The notes under the pieces: model-generated
The model's input: only the letters and a program-made list of their open reading frames with translations
The model's database searches: none
Told to the model about the DNA's origin: nothing
Part shown: positions 17,575 through 25,499 of the stretch, in pieces
Numbering within the stretch: position 1 is the first letter of the stretch
Layout: the number at the start of each line of letters is the position of its first letter
Assembly (NCBI RefSeq): GCF_042660205.1
Contig: NZ_JBHSTQ010000005.1
Location: 124,001 to 188,000, forward strand
Direction of reading: 5' to 3'
Length of the DNA stretch: 64,000 bases
Source of the DNA: Sporolactobacillus kofuensis
GTDB lineage: Bacteria > Bacillota > Bacilli > Bacillales > Sporolactobacillaceae
Program-made: the position numbers and the translations under genes

Positions 17575-18648
17575 ATGAAGGAGATTTTCAAAAAGAGTTC
17601 CGAGCAAAATCGATCAGATGTACATGAGAGTGATCGGCGGTTCTCAATTTATTGCAACACGATGTTTCTTTTTGCGCTTGTTGCTCATTTTTTGTTTGTG
17701 CCTGTATTCTATCAGCTTGGTAATCGGTTTGTGTTCATCACGAATATCATCGCTGTGTGTCTTGATTTGGCTTGCCTATTACTTAAAAACAGAGGCTATC
17801 TGCGGGTGGCGGGCTTTATATGGGTTTTTGAAATTGTCGTTCATGCATCGATTTGCATTCTTGCCTTTGGGTGGAATCTAGGTTTTTATTACTATTTTCT
17901 ATCGTTGGTTCCTATTGTATTCTTCTCAAGATGGCATGTCGTGGTGCGGTTTCTGTTGACGGGTATTCTGTTCGCTGCGTTGCTTTTCTTCTATTTTTAC
18001 ACGAAAACCGTTCCGCCGATCACACGAACGAGTGCAGAGATGTCTGAATTGATGTATTTATTGAGTGTGACGCTCAATTTTATCGGACTCGGTTATGCGG
18101 CCTTCTACTATCGCAGCAATTCGGAAAAATTGGAGCGAAAATTGTCAATGCTTGCACATACGGATGTTTTGACAGGCGTTGACAATCGTCGGTCCTTTGA
18201 ACGATTAGCCCAAAAGGAGCTTGCGCGTCAATTAAACCATCATAAACCGTGTGCCTTAATTCTGTTCGATATTGATCATTTTAAGAAAATCAACGATACA
18301 TTTGGGCACGCAGTTGGCGATATGGCGCTTCAGAAAATGGCTGAGGTATGTGAACAGGTCTTACGTGAGCAGGACCATTTTGGCCGAATTGGAGGGGAGG
18401 AGTTCGCCGTTTTTCTAGCACATACCAGTCATGATGAGGCGGCGCACATTGCCGAAAGATTACGGAAGACGATTAGTGCTTGCCAAATTGAGCTTGACGG
18501 TGGCACCCAGGTTGCCTTAAGCGCAAGTGTTGGCTTCACGGTTCCAAAGGCAAAGCATGACGAACTCCCCCAATTGATGATACGCGCAGATAAAGCACTG
18601 TATCAAGCAAAGAGAGAGGGAAGAAATCGTGTGGCATCAGTAATCTGA
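17575..18648 (+). CDS. membrane diguanylate cyclase (6TM-GGDEF), paralogue 1
   Basis: An N-terminal membrane domain of about six helices (residues 30-185 by hydrophobicity), then GGDEF (about 195-355). The active site is GGEEF, preceded by the inhibitory site REQD exactly five residues upstream, so product feedback is expected. LTGVDNRRSFE and FDIDHFKKINDTFGH are canonical. Two ATGs are in frame; the later one (17575) has GAAGGA at proper distance, and the earlier (17563) abuts it. It is a close paralogue of the gene at 19733, with the same helix layout (FVFITNIIAVCLDL versus FLTFTNNIIAIFLDL). It probably makes c-di-GMP in response to a membrane or extracellular cue. Confidence 0.9.
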   Translation: MKEIFKKSSEQNRSDVHESDRRFSIYCNTMFLFALVAHFLFVPVFYQLGNRFVFITNIIAVCLDLACLLLKNRGYLRVAGFIWVFEIVVHASICILAFGWNLGFYYYFLSLVPIVFFSRWHVVVRFLLTGILFAALLFFYFYTKTVPPITRTSAEMSELMYLLSVTLNFIGLGYAAFYYRSNSEKLERKLSMLAHTDVLTGVDNRRSFERLAQKELARQLNHHKPCALILFDIDHFKKINDTFGHAVGDMALQKMAEVCEQVLREQDHFGRIGGEEFAVFLAHTSHDEAAHIAERLRKTISACQIELDGGTQVALSASVGFTVPKAKHDELPQLMIRADKALYQAKREGRNRVASVI

Positions 18649-18725
18649 CGGCAAGGGTAAGAAACCTACTCAGAAAGCCTACCACAAAGGTTCCATAAAG
18701 CTCCCAATCATCTTAAGACCAAACG

Positions 18726-18756
18726 AAACACAAGCAACTTGCTTGTGTTTTTTTTG
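18726..18756 (+). terminator. intrinsic terminator after paralogue 1
   Basis: A ten-bp stem AAACACAAGC / GCTTGTGTTT with a five-base loop and a long T run. Confidence 0.9.
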
Positions 18757-18844
18757 AAAAATGAAAGCCTCAGATAGCAGAATAATTACACATCCTATTA
18801 CTTTTCCCAGTTCCGCATCTAATTTACTTAAAAATCGGTTCAAT

Positions 18845-18877
18845 AAAAGTCATCTATTGATTGACTTTTGATATAAT
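18845..18877 (+). promoter_or_regulatory. extended -10 promoter with AAAAGTCA inverted repeat
   Basis: AAAAGTCA (18845-18852) and TGACTTTT (18862-18869) form a perfect inverted repeat just upstream of TGATATAAT, an extended -10 element. The repeat occupies the -35 position, as an operator or activator site would. It drives the acidic ORF region at 18999-19587. No known regulator is assigned. Confidence 0.5.
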
Positions 18878-18998
18878 TGTGTTAAATTTCTCACATGCTT
18901 TTACAGCATCACAGGATTATCCCTTACAAATAGTTAAGGTGTTCCATTTCTTCAATATAATCTTTTAAATGCTTTGCTCACGCAAGGATGTGTTTTCA

Positions 18999-19587
18999 GT
19001 GAATCAAATACCCCAGATTTTATTGGAAGAATTGTATCAGAAGGCTATTGCTGTCTGATTTTGGCGAATCAAGTGATAAACAGGCAGATCCTGTGCGTGG
19101 TGATCTGAAGGAACAGTGCAGTTCTGAACAAGTGACCAATGAGAAACAAAGGGATATATTGACGAACCTTTTAAGTTGGAAAGGGAATGTGAATTTGGAT
19201 GGTACAGCTGGAACAGACCGTGCATTGATTGCAAAACAACTCGTCCATTCGATGATGCACAAACGGGATGGGGATTGCGAGCAGATCAGTCACGTTGACC
19301 AAAGCCAGATCGATGAAGAATACTACAGGGAACATTATGGAAGCGCTAACGGTAGGAGATCGAATCAAAAATCTAATGAAAAAGAAAATGAATGTAACAA
19401 ATTTTACGATACAGTAAGAAAGAATCCGGTCCATAACTATTCTGATGAACGGATTGATGACTATTGGACTACGGATCTCGACGATATCGAAATCGAGTCT
19501 GCTCTCGAAGAAAATGGATTAGAAGATGTACAAGACAGTGATGAAGCGATTAGTGAATACGAACGAGAAATCATGGACACGGATTGA
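18999..19587 (+). pseudogene. acidic hypothetical protein, split by a frame change
   Basis: A GTG at 18999 with AAGGA about ten bases upstream opens a frame reading VNQIPQILLEELYQKAIAV and stopping at 19058. A long overlapping frame (from a TTG at 19048, without a ribosome site of its own) continues to 19587. It encodes a very acidic, Glu/Asp/Ser/Asn-rich 179-residue protein with HNYSDERIDDYWTTDLDDIE near the C-terminus. Joining the frames by a one-base shift would give about 197 residues. It could be a frameshift mutation, a sequencing error or recoding; I see no slippery heptamer. I recognise no family. It lies between two paralogous cyclases. Confidence 0.5.
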
Positions 19588-19732
19588 TCGATTAAGTAGA
19601 AACTGAATTTGTTTTCTACGACGGAGCAAATTATTCAGTTTCTAATCGGTAATAAGATATAATAAAGGATGTCTTTCTTTTCCGAATAAGATGAATTTCC
19701 GATGATTAAAAATATAGGGAATGAGTTGTTTT

Positions 19733-20806
19733 ATGAAAGCGGTATTAGTCAATAATAATAAGAACGTTTGCTTAAATTATAATGAGAGTGATCGGAAATA
19801 TTTTATATTTTGCAACAATGTATTTACCTTTGCATGTGTTGCGCACGTACTCTTTGTCCCCATCTTCTACGTATCAGGCAATTTTTTGACATTCACAAAT
19901 AATATCATCGCTATTTTTCTTGATTTGTTATGTTTGACGCTTACTTATAAAGGATTTATGCGCGTTGCCAGCTTTACATGGGTTTGTGAAGTTGCCGTTC
20001 ATTCTGTTATTTGTATCTGGGTATTTGGTTGGGAACAAGGTTACTATTATTATCTTCTTGCGCTAGTCCCTATTGTTTTCTTCGCAAGATGGCACATTTC
20101 TTTGCGCATCATTGTTTCTTTACTCCTTTTTTCAACAACATTATCTTTGTTTGGCTACTCACACACGCATCCACCGATCACGAGAATAAGTAATGTTATG
20201 ACCCTGTTTATGTATGTGTCAAATGCTACAGCTACCTTTATTGGCGCTGCCTATGCTGCTTTCTTCTATAAAAAATATTCAGAACAAATGGAGAAAAAAC
20301 TATCTAAACTTGCGAATACAGACGTTCTGACAGGTATTCATAATCGAAGATCCTTTGAATACTTAGTCAAACAGCAACTTGCAAAGCACTTCAAACAGAT
20401 GAAGCCTTGTGTTTTCATTATCTTTGATGTTGATCATTTTAAGAAAATCAATGATTCATTTGGACATGCCATTGGAGATGCAGCTTTGCAAAAAGTTACG
20501 GATATCTGTAGGCGGTCTTTGCATGGTGATGATCTCTTTGGACGCATTGGGGGAGAAGAGTTTGCTGTATTTCTGGCCAATACGACTCAAATTGAGGCTG
20601 CCCATATTGCCGAACGGATTCGGAAAAATATTGAAGGATATACCATGAAGCTTGAGCGTGGTACAACGTTTGATTTGAGTGTTAGTATCGGAATCACGAT
20701 TCCCCATGCGAAAAATGATGAACTGTCTCATTTAATGAAACGTGCAGATCAAGCGCTGTATCGAGCAAAAAGAGAAGGAAGAAATCGGGTTGTGTCGTTA
20801 AACTAA
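19733..20806 (+). CDS. membrane diguanylate cyclase (6TM-GGDEF), paralogue 2
   Basis: The same architecture as the gene at 17575: about six N-terminal helices and a C-terminal GGDEF domain with an intact GGEEF and FDVDHFKKINDSFGH. The inhibitory site differs: the four residues five upstream of GGEEF are HGDD rather than RxxD, so feedback inhibition is probably lost. The start is uncertain. The ATG at 19721 directly abuts AGGGA, and the ATG at 19733 matches the paralogue's preferred start. Tandem duplication followed by divergence is the simplest reading. It converges with the HD-GYP gene after 76 bases. Confidence 0.9.
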   Translation: MKAVLVNNNKNVCLNYNESDRKYFIFCNNVFTFACVAHVLFVPIFYVSGNFLTFTNNIIAIFLDLLCLTLTYKGFMRVASFTWVCEVAVHSVICIWVFGWEQGYYYYLLALVPIVFFARWHISLRIIVSLLLFSTTLSLFGYSHTHPPITRISNVMTLFMYVSNATATFIGAAYAAFFYKKYSEQMEKKLSKLANTDVLTGIHNRRSFEYLVKQQLAKHFKQMKPCVFIIFDVDHFKKINDSFGHAIGDAALQKVTDICRRSLHGDDLFGRIGGEEFAVFLANTTQIEAAHIAERIRKNIEGYTMKLERGTTFDLSVSIGITIPHAKNDELSHLMKRADQALYRAKREGRNRVVSLN

Positions 20807-20882
20807 AATCTAAATAAAGTCGTTTCGAAATGGTTGCACGGTGAGAAATACGTGTACGCATCTGTAAATTTTTCTGGAATGA

Positions 20883-21902
20883 TTAATCCCCAAACCGATC
20901 AAATGCGTCTCTGAATTCATCTGCATACTGAAGAAAAACATCGACAAGATCCGGATCAAAATGCGTGCCGCGGCTTTCTCTAATCATTTTCACAGCTTTA
21001 TCATGGGAATAGGCCTGCTTGTAAACCCGTTTCGATCGTAGTGCGTCATAAACATCAGCTAAAGCAACAATCCTTGCAGAGAGGGGAATCTTTTCTCCGG
21101 CTAGACCATCCGGGTAGCCGCTCCCATCCCATTTTTCATGGTGCCAACGTGTAAGATTAATGCCAAGTTCCAAAAAAGTATTTCCCGGGTATTTTTTATG
21201 TACTTCTGAGAGCGTACGCGCGCCTATTGTTGTATGGGACTTCATTACAGAAAATTCTTCAGGTGTCAGTTTTCCGGGTTTCAGAAGAATGTGATCAGGT
21301 ATGCCGACTTTACCGATGTCATGCAGGGGACTTGACTTGTAGAGATTATTAATATAGGAATCATCAAGTATATCTTTGTACTTCGCCATAGCTTGGAGCT
21401 TCTTGGCGAGCAGCTTACAGAACGCTGCAACCCGTTCAACATGAAACCCTGATGTAGGATCTCTTGATTCTAGTAGCCGCACCAAAGAATAAATCGTAGC
21501 GATCTGCGATTCATAGAGTTCTTTTTCCTGTCTGAGGTTCTTAACATATTCTTGCTTGTGATAATCAGCGAAAAAGCCGATCACGAAAGCAATGATGAGA
21601 TACAAGATTAAGCGGATCAGCCAATTCTCAAGCGGCTGGCTCTGATGTAAAGCCACATCCAACGGCATAAAAGGTCCGAGCAACAGGCCACTGAGGAGGG
21701 CGTGAATGACTCCTTTTATCTTGCCATTTGTTGCCGAAACAACAGCAATGGGTAAGTACATAATATTTGAATAGGCATTGTTTGTCCCACCTGTGTAATA
21801 GACAATAAAAGAAATGAGGACAGAACAAATAGAGGAGCTAATCAGAACATAAAGAGCGTTGATTCTATCATTTTTCTGCACATTCTTTATCTTTTCGACC
21901 AT
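20883..21902 (-). CDS. membrane HD-GYP cyclic-di-GMP phosphodiesterase
   Basis: About four N-terminal helices (residues 15-125), a linker, then an HD-GYP domain (about 145-330). The motifs present are HVERVAAFCKLLA, LHDIGKVGIPDHILLKPGKLT, the GYP motif in HHEKWDGSGYPDGLAG, and ARIVALADVYDALRSKRVYK. It hydrolyses c-di-GMP to pGpG or GMP. It sits next to two cyclases, convergent with the second, and could reset the signal they make. AAGAAGGG lies five bases before the ATG. Confidence 0.92.
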   Translation of the reverse strand: MVEKIKNVQKNDRINALYVLISSSICSVLISFIVYYTGGTNNAYSNIMYLPIAVVSATNGKIKGVIHALLSGLLLGPFMPLDVALHQSQPLENWLIRLILYLIIAFVIGFFADYHKQEYVKNLRQEKELYESQIATIYSLVRLLESRDPTSGFHVERVAAFCKLLAKKLQAMAKYKDILDDSYINNLYKSSPLHDIGKVGIPDHILLKPGKLTPEEFSVMKSHTTIGARTLSEVHKKYPGNTFLELGINLTRWHHEKWDGSGYPDGLAGEKIPLSARIVALADVYDALRSKRVYKQAYSHDKAVKMIRESRGTHFDPDLVDVFLQYADEFRDAFDRFGD

Positions 21903-22158
21903 AGGGACCCTTCTTTTGGTTCATTCTCTAGAATCAGGAAGTTGGCGTCTCTCATTGTTTACATGTTAGTCATAATATAGCAAATATTTTTCGCAGATGG
22001 AACAAAAAATGAGGAAAATTCCATGAATTTTTCATAGGTTCACCTTTTAGTCATCAATAAATGACAGTGACGTATGTTAATTAGGGTTATTGTGCATACT
22101 TGTGTCGCTTATTGGGTATGAGAAGAGCAGAAATCAAAGTGATTAGAGAGGATACGAC

Positions 22159-22539
22159 ATGGAGATCAAAAAAACGACGGTTCCATCCATCGATGCCTAC
22201 ATTGCCCTGTTTCCTGAATCTGTTCAAGAGATGCTTCAGATGCTCCGTCAGGTGATCCATGATGACGTGCCGGATGCAACGGAAAAGATCAGCTACCAAA
22301 TGCCAACCTTTGCCTTGCACGGGAATTTGGTCCATTTTGCTGCGTACAAAAAACATATCGGCTTTTACCCAGGGGCAAGTGGGGTCGCAGCTTTTCAACA
22401 AGAGCTTACGAGCTACAAAACATCTAAAGGAACGATTCAGTTTCCAATTGATCAGCCGCTCCCCTTTGCGCTCATTCGCCGCATCGTTTCCTATAGAGTG
22501 AACGAAAACAAAAAGAAGGCCGCAAAAAAGGAGAAATGA
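22159..22539 (+). CDS. DUF1801 (YdhG-like) protein
   Basis: A 126-residue DUF1801 protein: VPSIDAYIALFPESVQEMLQMLRQVIHD, ATEKISYQMPTFALHG, VHFAAYKKHIGFYPG, KGTIQFPIDQPLPFALIRRIV. B. subtilis YdhG/Fra-type members are proposed frataxin-like iron chaperones; that is family knowledge and not shown here. AGAGAGGA precedes the ATG at good spacing. The stop codon lies within its own terminator hairpin. Confidence 0.88.
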   Translation: MEIKKTTVPSIDAYIALFPESVQEMLQMLRQVIHDDVPDATEKISYQMPTFALHGNLVHFAAYKKHIGFYPGASGVAAFQQELTSYKTSKGTIQFPIDQPLPFALIRRIVSYRVNENKKKAAKKEK

Positions 22540-22563
22540 TTGATCGATCATTTCTCCTCTTTT
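22529..22563 (+). terminator. bidirectional terminator between DUF1801 and fetB-like gene
   Basis: A 12-bp perfect stem AGGAGAAATGAT / ATCATTTCTCCT with a six-base loop, a T run on the plus side and an A run (T on the minus strand) on the other. It can end both converging transcripts. Confidence 0.9.
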
Positions 22564-22588
22564 TCTGAATTCATCGGTGAAAAAGTAT

Positions 22589-23365
22589 TTACCGTTCACT
22601 TCGATCAACGAGCTGTTTTCTGCTGTTGAAAAAGCCCTTATAAGCTAAATAACAGGCAATAAATGAAGAAATGGCTGTGGTTGAGAGCAGCATGAAAGTC
22701 ACCATGATTTGATACTTAATCGCTTCAAGTGGTGACGTCCCAGCAAGTATGAGCCCGGTCATCATGCCGGGCAGCGAGACGATACCTAATGTCTTCGCAG
22801 AATCAATCGTTGGTACCATTCCCGTCTTAATACAATCACGGATAATGTCCTTAGATGAAGGAAGAATATCTGCTCCTAAAGCAAGCTTGGTCTCAATTTC
22901 ATCACGTCTGGCTTTGAATTCAGCAGCCATTTGTTTATAGCACAATCCGAGCGCAACCATGGCATTGCTGATAATCATGCCGCCGATCGGAATGATCTGG
23001 TACGGTTCATAATGGATGATTCCTGACAAGATGAGTATGATCAGCGTGACAAGTGTTCCTATAGCAATAGAGAGAAAAGAAATCAGCAAGCCGCGCTTGA
23101 TTTCTTTTCCTCTTTTCGCAGCATTATAGGCAGCATTGAAAGTCATGAAGAGTAGTAAAAAGGTGGTAAAAGCAGGATGTTTAATGCCGAACACGAAAGT
23201 TAATACATAGCCAACGGCGACAAGCTGGATGACTGCTCGGATCACGCTGATTAAGGTTTCCTTCTCAAGTTTCAATTTTTGCCAGTACGAGAAGAAAAGG
23301 GTGACAAACACGAGTGAAGAAGCGATGAGCAGGGATGTTGTATGGATCGTATCTGAACCGTTCAT
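22589..23365 (-). CDS. fetB: UPF0014 ABC permease, FetB-like metal exporter
   Basis: A 258-residue membrane protein with about seven helices. The UPF0014 marks are IRAVIQLVAVGYVL, FMTFNAAYNAAKRGK, IPIGGMIISNAMVALGLCYKQM and the cytosolic coupling stretch LGADILPSSKDIIRDCIKTGMVPTIDSAKTLGIVSLPGMMTGLILAG. E. coli FetAB exports iron and helps in oxidative stress; other members are suggested to move other metals. It overlaps the ATPase gene by four bases (ATGA), so the two are co-translated. Confidence 0.88.
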   Translation of the reverse strand: MNGSDTIHTTSLLIASSLVFVTLFFSYWQKLKLEKETLISVIRAVIQLVAVGYVLTFVFGIKHPAFTTFLLLFMTFNAAYNAAKRGKEIKRGLLISFLSIAIGTLVTLIILILSGIIHYEPYQIIPIGGMIISNAMVALGLCYKQMAAEFKARRDEIETKLALGADILPSSKDIIRDCIKTGMVPTIDSAKTLGIVSLPGMMTGLILAGTSPLEAIKYQIMVTFMLLSTTAISSFIACYLAYKGFFNSRKQLVDRSER

Positions 23366-24027
23366 CGGATCACCTCCAAGGATTTGACTTTTCCAGAATC
23401 GATCGTGAGGAGCTTATTTGCATATCTTCTGCTTTGCTCAGGATTATGGGTGATCCATAATAGCGTTGTGCCTGCATTGTTCAATTTTACGATGACGTCT
23501 TCAACGATTTGTGTATTTGCAACATCAAGTGCTGAAGTCACTTCATCGAGCAGAAGAATTTCTGGCTGAAAGAGCAAACTGCGAATTAAGGCAATGCGCT
23601 GCTTTTCGCCTCCGGATAGATTCTTCACATCTTTCTGTAAAAAATCGGTAGTCATTTGGAAGGCGGAGAAAAGATCCTCGACGCGTTGCTGATCATGAGC
23701 CTCATTTCTTATCGCAAAAGGAAATTCAATGTTTTCGATGACTTTATCTCCGAACAGATAAGGAGTTTGAAGACAATAAGAAATCTTCTTTCTAAGATCA
23801 GTCGGGATGTATGTATCAACGGATTGATTGTGGAATAAAATGTCTCCTTTGGTCGGGCTGATTAGATCGCAGCAAAGCTTTAGTAATGTGCTTTTTCCAC
23901 TACCCGACGGCCCTACAATGGAGATAAAATCTCCGGATTCTACGCCTAAATCAAGATCCTCAATGATCGCTTTGTCGTCCCTAGTATAGGATATATGGGA
24001 ACATTCAAGTAAAGCCACAACCTGCAC
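23362..24027 (-). CDS. fetA: ABC ATPase, FetA-like
   Basis: A 221-residue ATPase paired with the UPF0014 permease. Walker A is GPSGSGKST, the Q-loop YCLQTPYLFG, the signature LSGGEKQRIALIRSLL, Walker B ILLLDEVTSALD with Val in place of the usual Pro, and the switch histidine in WITHNPEQ. The annotated start is a weak GTG without a clear ribosome site; a second GTG three codons later is equally possible. Confidence 0.85.
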   Translation of the reverse strand: MQVVALLECSHISYTRDDKAIIEDLDLGVESGDFISIVGPSGSGKSTLLKLCCDLISPTKGDILFHNQSVDTYIPTDLRKKISYCLQTPYLFGDKVIENIEFPFAIRNEAHDQQRVEDLFSAFQMTTDFLQKDVKNLSGGEKQRIALIRSLLFQPEILLLDEVTSALDVANTQIVEDVIVKLNNAGTTLLWITHNPEQSRRYANKLLTIDSGKVKSLEVIR

Positions 24028-24230
24028 CGCCGTTTCTCAATAATAATTTGGATGATTGCTTCGTTGATTATGGAAAGACAAAGTACCTTTCAATTATACC
24101 AATTTTTCACAGACTCAATCTGTAAATCCGCATAAAAATGCGTCTGCTCTGAAACTTCCGTACAGTTTTTTCGTAAGGTGTATAAAACGGTTACATTCTC
24201 GCTTGTAAAAAAATGGAGGGAATACTATTG
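24028..24230. other. intergenic upstream of the small membrane peptide
   Basis: Divergent control region between fetA and the small ORF. It holds TATAAA near 24181-24186 with a poor -35. No inverted repeat, Fur box or known leader is seen. Confidence 0.3.
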
Positions 24231-24317
24231 ATGATCGCTCTCGGTTTGCTCACCTTCGTATTTTCAATAGCTGCATCTGTTTTTTGGTACAATGAAGCGA
24301 AAAACAGGAAATCTTAA
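24231..24317 (+). CDS. 28-residue membrane peptide
   Basis: A small ORF with GGAGGG at 24213-24218 about 12 bases upstream (a TTG three bases earlier is an alternative). It has one hydrophobic helix, IALGLLTFVFSIAASVFWY, and a basic end, NEAKNRKS. It resembles small stress or type I toxin-like membrane peptides in size and layout, but lacks the MTVYQAL-type start of the toxin at 40003, and no antisense hairpins flank it. Family unknown. Confidence 0.45.
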   Translation: MIALGLLTFVFSIAASVFWYNEAKNRKS

Positions 24318-24528
24318 TGTGGAGGCGAAGTGCCATTTGATTCATAACACATTAAGTGCTTTATAATTCAACGTTAGAGAAATAGACGAGTTAGGGATGA
24401 GGCTAACAGTTTACATGGAGTAACTGGGATGATTCAGTACTCTAAAGCATTTGGATAATCGAAAAAGCTGAGGAATTTTATTAATTGGTCGAAAAATTGG
24501 TGAGATGATCAGGCCAAGTTCTTTACTA

Positions 24529-24673
24529 ATGACTGATAATAAGCGAAATGACTGATAAATTTTCGAAAGTGATCGATATATTTTTTAAAGTGACTGATAA
24601 ATTTTCGAAAGTGATCGATATATTTTTGAAAATGACTGATAAAATTTTAGAAATGATCGATAAAACTTTTTCA
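24529..24673. repeat. 21-bp tandem array, family 3 (ATGACTGATAAATTTTCGAAA type)
   Basis: Six consecutive units of exactly 21 bp from 24548, preceded by one shortened unit. Units alternate between an ATGACTGATAAATTTT form and a GTGATCGATATATTTTT form, giving a 42-bp higher-order period. This is the same family, in opposite orientation, as the array at 44034-44180. It lies in a long gene-free gap. Confidence 0.9.
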
Positions 24674-24751
24674 AGACGCGCATCAATAGCATAGTGCAGA
24701 TCAGCACTTATTTTACTTATGGTGTATCCTCGAATAACTAGTTAACATAAA

Positions 24752-24785
24752 AAGAAGAGTCCTCCTGTTGCAGAAGGCTCTTCTT
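24752..24785 (-). terminator. terminator of the LolD/FtsX-like operon
   Basis: AAGAAGAG (24752-24759) pairs with CTCTTCTT (24778-24785). On the minus strand the hairpin is followed by TTTTTATG, shortly after the ATPase stop. Confidence 0.8.
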
Positions 24786-24808
24786 AAATCTATTTATCTC
24801 TCATTTTT

Positions 24809-25492
24809 TTACGAAATCGAACGAATCTTGCCATCTTCCAGTTGGATGACCCGGTCACAAAAGCGAAGCATCCGTTCATCATGAGTGACCATGAGTGCGC
24901 CTTTGCCCTGTTCGTTCACTTCATGACTTAACCACTCAACGACGCTTGTCGCACGGCTGAAGTCGAGACTTGCGGTGGGTTCGTCTGCAAGAATGAGTGA
25001 GGGATCGTTCATCATGGCGCGCGCAATCGCGATGCGCTGCTGTTCTCCACCTGATAATTTGTCTGGGTAGTGCTTTGAACGATGAGTTAAGCCGAGTTTA
25101 TCGAGTAGTTCATCGGCATGATGATTGGCGTCACCCTTCGCTGTGCCATGGAGCTTGGCAACAAATAATAACTGTTCTTTTACATTCAGATAGGGGACCA
25201 AATGAGCACTTTGAAAGATGAATCCGATTTTACTCAATCGGAGCGCTGTTTGTTCTTTTGGACTCAGTGAAGCCATGGATATCCCGTCAAGATAAATTTC
25301 TCCTTGAGTTGGGTTGAGTAGCGCGCCGGCGAGTGATAATAAAGTGCTTTTTCCTGCACCGGACGGTCCTACTAAACCGATGAATTCCCCTTTGTTCAGC
25401 TGAAAGTCAATAGCTTGTAAGATGTCGAGCGTATTTTCTCCGTCCGGATAGGATTTAGCAACATCCTTAAAGGATAAAATAGCATTGTCCAT
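24809..25492 (-). CDS. ABC ATPase, LolD/MacB type
   Basis: A 227-residue ATPase of the FtsX-partner family. It has SFKDVAKSYPDGENTLDIL, Walker A GPSGAGKST, signature LSGGEQQRIAIARAMM, Walker B LILADEPTASLDFSRATSVVEWL, and VTHDERML. The ATG at 25492 follows AAGGGAGA with good spacing; a longer frame exists but lacks a ribosome site. It starts eight bases after the permease stop, so the two form one transcript. Such pairs usually export peptides or lipoproteins, or give resistance to antimicrobial peptides; the substrate is not known. Confidence 0.9.
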   Translation of the reverse strand: MDNAILSFKDVAKSYPDGENTLDILQAIDFQLNKGEFIGLVGPSGAGKSTLLSLAGALLNPTQGEIYLDGISMASLSPKEQTALRLSKIGFIFQSAHLVPYLNVKEQLLFVAKLHGTAKGDANHHADELLDKLGLTHRSKHYPDKLSGGEQQRIAIARAMMNDPSLILADEPTASLDFSRATSVVEWLSHEVNEQGKGALMVTHDERMLRFCDRVIQLEDGKIRSIS

Positions 25493-25499
25493 AGTGATT

